Below are positions 6,256-10,846 of a stretch of DNA of 10,846 nt, one piece after another. The translations under genes were made by a program, and so were the position numbers. Position 1 is the stretch's first letter; the number at the start of each line of letters is the position of its first letter. The stretch covers positions 1-10,846 of the forward strand of contig JAHCKF010000080.1 of assembly GCA_026125925.1 (NCBI GenBank). Direction: 5' to 3'. The DNA is from Pseudolabrys sp. GTDB taxonomy: Bacteria; Pseudomonadota; Alphaproteobacteria; Rhizobiales; Xanthobacteraceae. Under the pieces are notes generated by a model. It was not told where the DNA came from, made no database searches, and worked only from the letters and a program-made list of their open reading frames with translations.

Positions 6256-8184
6256 CTATTTCTTCTCCGCCGCCCACCAGGTATCCGGAATGCCCCGCGA
6301 GTAGCGCGGCTGGCGCTGCGGGCGGCCGAACACGTCCCAATAAGCGATACGATGCGAGGCCAGATACCACTGCGGAATCCAGTACCGCCCGGCCCGGATG
6401 ACGCGATCGAGCGCCTTGCAGGCCGCCGTCATGTCCTCGCGGGTCGAAGCCTCGACGATCTTCTCGACCAGCGCGTCGATCGCCGGATCGGCGATGCCGG
6501 CGAGATTCTGCGAACCCTTGGCCTTCGCCGCCTGCGAACTGAAATAGCTGCGCAGCGAGTCGCCCGGCGTCGAGGAAAAACTCATGCGTTCGACAGTGAT
6601 GTCGAAATCGCGATCGTCGACGCGAGCGCGATATTGCACCGGATCGACGAGTCGCAAGCTGGCCTGGAAGCCGAGCAGCTCCAGGCTCTTGATGAACGTA
6701 AGATGGTGCGGCTGGAAGCTCGGTTCCTCGGACAGGAACTCGATCGTGAACGGCCTGCCGTCCGGCATCATGCGCTTGCCGTCCTTCAAAACGATGCCCG
6801 CCTCATTGAGCAGCGTTGCCGCCGTGCGCAGCACTTTACGGTCCGTCCCACTGCCATCCGTCACCGGCGGTACGTAAGGCTCGCCGAACACCTCGTCCGG
6901 TACCTTTCCGCGGAACGGCTCCAGCAGCTTGAGCTCGGCGGCGTCCGGCTTGCCGGCCGCCATCAGCGGCGAATTCTGAAACACCGAATGCGTGCGCTTG
7001 TAAGCGCCGTACATGATGTTCTTGTTGGTGTATTCGAAGTCAAAAGTATCGATCAGCGCCTCGCGCACGCGGCGATCCTGGAACTGCGGCCGCCGCGTAT
7101 TCATGAACCAGCCCTGCGCGCCGGACGGCGTATCGTCGGGGATCGTCTCGCGCTTGACCTTGCCTTCCTTGATCGCCGGGAAGTCGTAACGCGTCGCCCA
7201 GGTGCGCGCGGTGAATTCCTCGCGGAAGGTGTAGTTGCGCGCGGTGAAGCCGACGAAGGCCACCTCGCGGTCACGGTAATATTCGTAGCGGATGGTGTCG
7301 AAATTGTTCTGGCCGAGTTCGACCGGGAGCTTCTCGCCCCACCAGTCCTTGACGCGGTCGAACTCGATGTAACGCCCGGCTTCGAAGCGGCCGACCTTGT
7401 AGGCGCCCGAGCCGAGCGGAATATCGAGCGTCGATTCGTCGAACGGCTTCTTGGCGTAGTAAGCCTTCGAAAAGATCGGCAGACCGGCAACGAACAATGG
7501 CACCTCGCGGCCGCGGCCGGCCTTGAAGCGCGCAATCACCACCTTGCCGCCCTCGGCCTCCGCCTTGTCGAAATCGCGCAGCAACTGCGTGATGATCGGA
7601 TGGCCCAAGTCCTTCAGCGTGTTCAGCGACCACACCACGTCATCCGCCGTTAGCGCCGAGCCATCGTGGAAGGTCAGGCCGTCGCGCAAGGTGAAACGAT
7701 AGGTTAGCCCATCATCGGCGATGCGCACGCTTTTGGCCGCAAAGCCGTACATCGCGTCTGGTTCGTCGCTCGCCCGCGCCATCAGCGTGGCAAAGGTGGC
7801 GTCCATGCCGTAAGCGCCGTCACCCTTGAGGATGTAGGTGTTGAGCGTGTTGAAGGTGAGGAACGAGCCGTTGTAGGTGCGCCGCGAGATGTTCTCGGAA
7901 TATGCGCCGCCCTTCGGCGCGTCGGGATTGACGTAAGGAAAGTGCTTGAAGTCCGCCGGCAGCGCCAGATCGCCGAAGGCCGACATGCCGTGACGCTCGG
8001 TGTCGAGGGCGATGGGCTGGGCTTGAGCGTAAGACGACCGCGGTATCTGCGCCACGGCAAATGCAGCAGTGCCGGCGATCAGAACGTGGCGGCGCGTGAG
8101 CCCCGCTTCCCCTCTCCCCTTGTGGGAGAGGGTGGTGAGTGCCGAGCCTGCGAGGCACGAACCGGGTGAGGGGTCAGTCTTCAC
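6256..8184 (-). CDS. YejA-like family 5 peptide-binding protein (second copy), Tat-type signal
   Basis: Periplasmic solute-binding protein (SBP_bac_5, YejA type) of 642 residues that would deliver peptides or peptide conjugates to YejBEF. The signal peptide has LTRRHVLIAG with twin Arg at 31-32, then a hydrophobic stretch and a likely cleavage at AQA (~53-55). YejA-type features follow: FGDLALPADFKHFPYVNPDAPKGG, LGSGAYK, RYEYYRDREVAF, the WATRYDFPA region, FDFEYTNKNIMYGAYKR and a C-terminal DTWWAAEKK. The start is GTG 8184, with AAGGA (8197-8201) 12 nt upstream. No ATG, GTG or TTG lies between it and the twin Arg, so no shorter start keeps the signal. Residues ~4-25 are encoded by one arm of a palindromic repeat (8110-8175), making an unusually long N-region. 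It is a divergent paralogue of the gene at 8272-10236, 87 bp downstream of it. It could be YejA or the muropeptide-specific YepA; the sequence alone does not decide. Confidence 0.92.
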   Translation of the reverse strand: MKTDPSPGSCLAGSALTTLSHKGRGEAGLTRRHVLIAGTAAFAVAQIPRSSYAQAQPIALDTERHGMSAFGDLALPADFKHFPYVNPDAPKGGAYSENISRRTYNGSFLTFNTLNTYILKGDGAYGMDATFATLMARASDEPDAMYGFAAKSVRIADDGLTYRFTLRDGLTFHDGSALTADDVVWSLNTLKDLGHPIITQLLRDFDKAEAEGGKVVIARFKAGRGREVPLFVAGLPIFSKAYYAKKPFDESTLDIPLGSGAYKVGRFEAGRYIEFDRVKDWWGEKLPVELGQNNFDTIRYEYYRDREVAFVGFTARNYTFREEFTARTWATRYDFPAIKEGKVKRETIPDDTPSGAQGWFMNTRRPQFQDRRVREALIDTFDFEYTNKNIMYGAYKRTHSVFQNSPLMAAGKPDAAELKLLEPFRGKVPDEVFGEPYVPPVTDGSGTDRKVLRTAATLLNEAGIVLKDGKRMMPDGRPFTIEFLSEEPSFQPHHLTFIKSLELLGFQASLRLVDPVQYRARVDDRDFDITVERMSFSSTPGDSLRSYFSSQAAKAKGSQNLAGIADPAIDALVEKIVEASTREDMTAACKALDRVIRAGRYWIPQWYLASHRIAYWDVFGRPQRQPRYSRGIPDTWWAAEKK

Positions 8185-8265
8185 GTTGGCTCAACATCCT
8201 TTTGCAAACTCCGACCCCTCACCCGCCTCGCTTCGCTCGGCACCCTCTCCCACAAGGGGAGAGGG
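8110..8265. repeat. Paired inverted repeat overlapping the start of a binding-protein gene
   Basis: Two inverted copies of a ~55-65-bp element face each other. The outer 25 bp (8110-8134 and 8241-8265) are perfectly complementary, and each arm is itself a hairpin (CCCTCTCCC / GGGAGAGGG with a CTTGT loop). The inner 13 bp (CGGGTGAGGGGTC 8163-8175 with its complement 8213-8225) are also perfect. The part between differs (8135-8162 versus 8226-8240), each side holding an imperfect GC-rich hairpin. The central loop (8176-8212, 37 nt) holds the start codon at 8184 and the possible ribosome site. It ends 6 bp short of the upstream gene's stop codon (8272-8274). It resembles the dispersed CTCTCCCC-type repeats that I recall in Bradyrhizobium-like genomes. 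It may stabilise the upstream mRNA and expose or hide the downstream start. Confidence 0.85.
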
Positions 8266-8271
8266 AAGAAC

Positions 8272-10236
8272 TCACCGCCTCGCCTTCGCCGCCTTGGCTT
8301 CATCCCACCACCAGATAGTGGGGAACGACGACGCCGCGTATTTCGGCATGGTCTCGGGACGGCTGAAGCGGTCCCAGCGCGCCGTGCGCTGGAATGGATA
8401 GCTCCACTGCGGCACGACGTAGTGATTCCACAGCAGCACGCGGTCGAGCGCGTGCGTCGCGGCGACCAGTTCCTCGCGACTTTTGGCGAAGATGACGCGG
8501 TCGATCAGCTTGTCGATCGCCGGGTTCTTGATGCCGACGACATTGCGCGAGCCCGGCTGATCGGCGGCCTGCGAGCCCCAGTAGCCGCGCTGTTCGTTGC
8601 CAGGCGACAGCGACTCGCCCCACGACGCGACGATGATGTCGTAGTCGAATTGCCGCAGCCGGTTCTCGTATTGCGAGGTATCCACGGTGCGAATCGACAC
8701 CGCGATGCCGATGCGCTCCAGCGCCGGCTTGTAAAACAGCGCGACGCGCTCGAAGGCCGGCTGCACCAGCAGAAATTCGACACTGAGCTGTTCGCCCGAC
8801 TTGGCATTGACCAGCTTGGTGTTGCGGATTTCGTAGCCGGCCTCGCGCAGCAGCGTCAGCGCCGTACGCAGATTGGTGCGCGCCGCCTGCGGATCGCCGC
8901 TCGGCGGATTGGCATAGGGCTTGGTGAACAGATCGGCCGGCACCTGATCCTTCACCGTGTTGAGGATGTCGAGCTCCATGCCCTGCGGCACGCCGGACGA
9001 GGCGAGCTCGGTGCCGAAGAAATAGCTGTCGATGCGCTTGTAGGCGCCGTAGAACAATTGCTTGTTCATCTCGTCGAAATCGAAGGCGTAGTTGAACGCC
9101 TGGCGCAGCCGCGCATCCTTGAACTTGTCGCGGCGGATGTTGAAGGCGAAGCACTGCATGATGCCGAAATTCGTCTGCGCGAATTCCTCGCGCACCACCT
9201 TCTTCTCGCGCAAGGCCGGGAAATCGTAGGACGTCGCCCAGTCCTTGGCGTTGGTCTCGGTGCGCCAGTCGATCTGGTCACCCTTGAAGGCTTCCAGCGC
9301 GACGGTCTGGTCGCGGAAATACTCGAAGCGGATCTGGGCGAAATTGTTGGTGCCGATGTTGACGTTGAGGTCCTTGCCCCAATAGTCGGCGACCTTTTCG
9401 TAGACGATGTTGCGGCCGGGCGCGAATTCCTTGATGCGGTACGGCCCGGAGCCGAGCGGCGGCTCCAGCGTCGTCGCGGTGATGTCGCGCTTGTTGCCGG
9501 ACTTGTCGGTGCCTTCCCACCAATGCTGCGGATAGACCGACAACTGGCCGACGATCTGCGGCAGTTCGCGGTTGCCCGGACCGTCGAAGGTGAAGGTGAT
9601 CTCGCGCTCGCCGGTCTTCTCGGCCTTGGTGACGTGGCGGTAATAGGCAGCGAGGTCGGGGCGATTCTCCTTCTGCACATTGAAGGAGAAGATGACGTCC
9701 TCGACCGTCACCGGCTTGCCGTCCCACCACTTCGCCTTGGCGTTGATGCGGTAGGTGACCCATGAATGGTCGTCGGCGTGACGGGCGGCATCGGCGATGA
9801 GGCCGTATTCGGTCGAGACCTCGTCGAAGGACGGGGTCATCAAGGCCTCGTAGATGAAGTTCGTGCCCATGGCGAGGTTGCCCTTCACCATCGCCACGAC
9901 CTCATTGAAGTTGTCGAAGGTGCCGAAGCCCGACATGCGCACGGTGCCGCCCTGCGGCGCGTCCGGTTTGACGTAATCGAAATGCTTGAAGTCGGCGGGG
10001 TACTTGACGTCGCCGAACAGCGACAGGCCGTGCTTCCAGGCCTTCTCGTCGGCGCGCGCCGCCGGGACGAAGGAGGAGAGACCTAGACCGGACAAGGCGG
10101 GGGCGGCCAGCGCAGCACCGGTCGCACGCAGCAGACTGCGACGTGACAAGTTCATCGGGCTCAATGACATCGCGGGCAGAGGCTTGCTGGCGAAAGGCTT
10201 GCTGGCCAAAGGCTTGGGCGGTTCATTGTATGGCAA
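8272..10236 (-). CDS. YejA-like family 5 peptide-binding protein (first copy), Tat-type signal
   Basis: Periplasmic peptide-binding protein (SBP_bac_5, YejA type), first gene of the transporter unit, 654 residues from the TTG at 10236. The Tat-type signal is MNLSRRSLLRATG with twin Arg at 32-33 and a likely cleavage at ARA-DEK (~62-63). The mature part shows FGDVKYPADFKHFDYVKPDAPQGG, NFIYEALM, WWDGKPVTVEDVIFSF, LGSGPYR, RFEYFRDQTVALEAF, FDFDEMNKQLFYGAYKR and a C-terminal PTIWWWDEA, all typical of YejA. The start is uncertain. TTG 10236 has GAGG 8 nt upstream; ATG 10170 and ATG 10155 are later options without clear ribosome sites, and ATG 10155 would give the most usual Tat signal. The TTG form adds a 15-bp tandem repeat translated as KPLAS/KPFAS. 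A promoter candidate lies at 10295-10323. Having two divergent YejA-type genes before yejBEF is common in Rhizobiales as I recall. Confidence 0.93.
   Translation of the reverse strand: MPYNEPPKPLASKPFASKPLPAMSLSPMNLSRRSLLRATGAALAAPALSGLGLSSFVPAARADEKAWKHGLSLFGDVKYPADFKHFDYVKPDAPQGGTVRMSGFGTFDNFNEVVAMVKGNLAMGTNFIYEALMTPSFDEVSTEYGLIADAARHADDHSWVTYRINAKAKWWDGKPVTVEDVIFSFNVQKENRPDLAAYYRHVTKAEKTGEREITFTFDGPGNRELPQIVGQLSVYPQHWWEGTDKSGNKRDITATTLEPPLGSGPYRIKEFAPGRNIVYEKVADYWGKDLNVNIGTNNFAQIRFEYFRDQTVALEAFKGDQIDWRTETNAKDWATSYDFPALREKKVVREEFAQTNFGIMQCFAFNIRRDKFKDARLRQAFNYAFDFDEMNKQLFYGAYKRIDSYFFGTELASSGVPQGMELDILNTVKDQVPADLFTKPYANPPSGDPQAARTNLRTALTLLREAGYEIRNTKLVNAKSGEQLSVEFLLVQPAFERVALFYKPALERIGIAVSIRTVDTSQYENRLRQFDYDIIVASWGESLSPGNEQRGYWGSQAADQPGSRNVVGIKNPAIDKLIDRVIFAKSREELVAATHALDRVLLWNHYVVPQWSYPFQRTARWDRFSRPETMPKYAASSFPTIWWWDEAKAAKARR
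10180..10216. repeat. 15-bp tandem repeat at the 5' end of the first binding-protein gene
   Basis: AGGCTTGCTGGCGAA (10180-10194) is repeated at 10195-10209 with one G-to-C change, followed by a partial third copy (10210-10216). If translation starts at TTG 10236 the repeat is in frame and encodes KPLAS then KPFAS before the Tat signal; if it starts at 10170 or 10155 the repeat is untranslated leader. It probably arose by slippage. Confidence 0.6.
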
Positions 10237-10294
10237 ATCGATAACCTCAAACGTGGTTCCGCCGCCCCGGCCGTCCTTGACGGATTCACCGCCG

Positions 10295-10323
10295 ATTATG
10301 TCGGTTTTTCGGTCCGCTGCCAG
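10295..10323 (-). promoter_or_regulatory. Candidate sigma-70 promoter for the yej transcription unit
   Basis: On the minus strand, CTGGCA (10323-10318) and CATAAT (10300-10295) are separated by 17 nt. They match the -35 and -10 consensus at 4 of 6 and 5 of 6 positions. It lies between the cytochrome terminator and the first binding-protein gene, giving a leader of roughly 50 nt to TTG 10236 or about 130 nt to ATG 10155. It is the best candidate I found by eye in this gap; no operator was evident. Confidence 0.35.
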
Positions 10324-10390
10324 CGCCGCCGGCTCATGGGAGGCGGATTGGGCTCAATTCTCCGTGGCCAATCGCCGCAATTCGCGGCCG

Positions 10391-10425
10391 CAAAATAAAA
10401 CGGCCGGGCGATGGGCCCGGCCGTT
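10391..10425 (-). terminator. Intrinsic terminator of the cytochrome c gene
   Basis: The stem AACGGCCGGGC (10425-10415 on the minus strand) pairs perfectly over 11 bp with GCCCGGCCGTT (10409-10399) across a 5-nt loop, and TTTTATTTT follows on the transcript. It lies 23 nt after the cytochrome stop codon. It is a textbook Rho-independent terminator and separates cytochrome transcription from the yej unit. Confidence 0.9.
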
Positions 10426-10448
10426 CAAAATTCGTCGTTCGCCGCCGA

Positions 10449-10846
10449 TTACTTCTTCGGCGCCTCGGCCGGTTTGGCATCGGCCGGTTTGGCGCCTTCG
10501 GCGGGCTGGGCGGCGGCGCCGGCATCGGCGGCGGCCGGCAGCGGCTGCGGATTGTCCGACAGCGACCGCAGGTAGGCGATGACGTCGGCGCGCTGCGAGT
10601 CACGCGACAGGCCGGCGAAGGTCATGTTGGTGCCGGGGATGTAGCCGCGCGGGTCCTTCAGGAACTTGTTCAGCTCGTCGTAGGTCCACTGTCCGCCCTT
10701 GGCCTTCATGGCCGCGGAGAAGTTGAAGCCGCCGCGGCCGGTGCCGCGCTCGTGGCCGACGATGTCGTAGAGGTTCGGGCCGACGCGGTTCGGGCCGCCC
10801 TTCTCGAAGGTGTGGCAGGAGGCGCACTGCTTGGCGGCGGCGGCGC
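10449..10846 (-). CDS. Class I c-type cytochrome, 5' end outside window
   Basis: Electron-carrier cytochrome c; 131 C-terminal residues are visible, and the start with its signal or membrane anchor lies beyond the window. The haem attachment site is KQCASCHTFEKGG (Cys at visible residues 7 and 10, axial His 11). It is followed by the class I sequence PNRVGPNLYDIVG, the helix WTYDELNKFLKDPRGYIPGTNM with the axial Met at ~74, and VIAYLRSLSDNP closing the fold. This is the mitochondrial cytochrome c / c2 / CycM type; periplasmic or membrane-anchored location cannot be decided without the N-terminus. An Ala/Pro/Lys-rich tail of ~30 residues, ending PADAKPAEAPKK, follows the domain and looks disordered. 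The frame is continuous to base 10844, so the ATG at 10709 is internal. It has its own terminator and is probably functionally unrelated to the yej unit. Confidence 0.93.
   Translation of the reverse strand, partial: AAAAKQCASCHTFEKGGPNRVGPNLYDIVGHERGTGRGGFNFSAAMKAKGGQWTYDELNKFLKDPRGYIPGTNMTFAGLSRDSQRADVIAYLRSLSDNPQPLPAAADAGAAAQPAEGAKPADAKPAEAPKK
10465..10494. repeat. 15-bp tandem repeat in the cytochrome tail
   Basis: TCGGCCGGTTTGGCA (10465-10479) is repeated as TCGGCCGGTTTGGCG (10480-10494). It encodes the repeated AKPA unit of the low-complexity C-terminal tail and is likely a slippage duplication. Confidence 0.6.

Larger units (their letters stand above)
767..10236 (-). other. Putative seven-gene transcription unit yejA-yejA-yejB-yejE-yejF-nudix-dsbA
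   Basis: All seven genes are on the minus strand. Gaps in order of transcription are 87, 165, 3, 5, 0 and 75 bp. The unit is bounded upstream by the cytochrome terminator (10391-10425) and downstream by the hairpin at 738-763. The two larger gaps are occupied by palindromic repeats and not by recognisable promoters. Co-transcription of yejBEF with the Nudix gene is very likely; inclusion of the DsbA gene is less certain because of the gap and the inverted repeat at 1502-1523. Confidence 0.65.

Noticed and set aside
8149..8166. Lipobox-like Cys at residue 10 of the second binding protein
   Set aside because: It lies ahead of the twin Arg and hydrophobic core, in repeat-derived sequence, so it cannot act as a lipoprotein processing site.
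8174..8197. Seven-codon upstream frame (ATG 8197) overlapping the GTG 8184 start
   Set aside because: The AAAGG sequence directly abuts the ATG, too close to serve as its ribosome site; probably chance.
6131..8265. CRISPR array or insertion-sequence ends
   Set aside because: The repeats are inverted palindromes without regular spacers, without a transposase gene and without target-site duplications that I could see.
6352..9765. Long plus-strand open frames (6352-7653 and 8422-9765) opposite the binding-protein genes
   Set aside because: Same antisense artefact; they have no motifs and the minus-strand products are clear family 5 binding proteins.
10161..10226. Short leader frame ATG 10226 to TGA 10161, just before the ATG at 10155
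   Set aside because: It has no close ribosome site and mostly reads the 15-bp tandem repeat in another frame; no attenuator structure is evident.

Overview
The window looks like chromosomal DNA of a high-GC alphaproteobacterium, most likely of the Rhizobiales (Hyphomicrobiales; Bradyrhizobium/Rhodopseudomonas/Pseudolabrys-like). This rests on the base composition, the YejABEF arrangement with two binding-protein genes, the Tat-type signal peptides, and palindromic repeats of the kind scattered through those genomes (a CGTCATCCTGAGGTGCGA type and a CCTCTCCCC...GGGAGAGG type). The assignment is inference; no rRNA or species marker is present.

Layout, left to right. 2-724 (+): 3' part of an SH3b + NlpC/P60 (C40) cell-wall peptidase. 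738-763: a perfect hairpin between convergent genes. 767-10236 (-): seven closely spaced genes read right to left as one apparent transcription unit: two YejA-like family 5 peptide-binding proteins (10236-8272, then 8184-6256), permeases YejB (6090-4978) and YejE (4974-3796), the double-ATPase YejF (3790-2147), an ADP-ribose-pyrophosphatase-like Nudix hydrolase (2146-1529) and a secreted DsbA-type thiol oxidoreductase (1453-767). 10237-10448 holds a candidate promoter for this unit and a clear intrinsic terminator for the gene upstream. 10449-10846 (-): 3' part of a class I c-type cytochrome. No stretch over 300 bases lacks a gene.

How it works together. The binding proteins capture peptides in the periplasm, YejB/YejE form the membrane channel and YejF hydrolyses ATP. 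In Enterobacteria YejABEF imports microcin C and peptides. In Rhizobiales the system is linked to antimicrobial-peptide tolerance, and in Agrobacterium YejBEF with a YejA-like protein (YepA) imports peptidoglycan fragments in place of AmpG. The neighbouring C40 peptidase and the co-directional DsbA and Nudix genes fit a cell-envelope or peptide-salvage theme, but that link is inference.

The most interesting structure is in the repeats. One large branched palindrome sits between the stop of the second binding-protein gene and yejB. Another lies between the two binding-protein genes and overlaps the start of the second, so that about 22 codons of its signal-peptide N-region are made of repeat sequence. 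I see no CRISPR array, insertion sequence, RNA gene or defence system. The genes are recognisable; novelty lies in how repeats and start codons are arranged.
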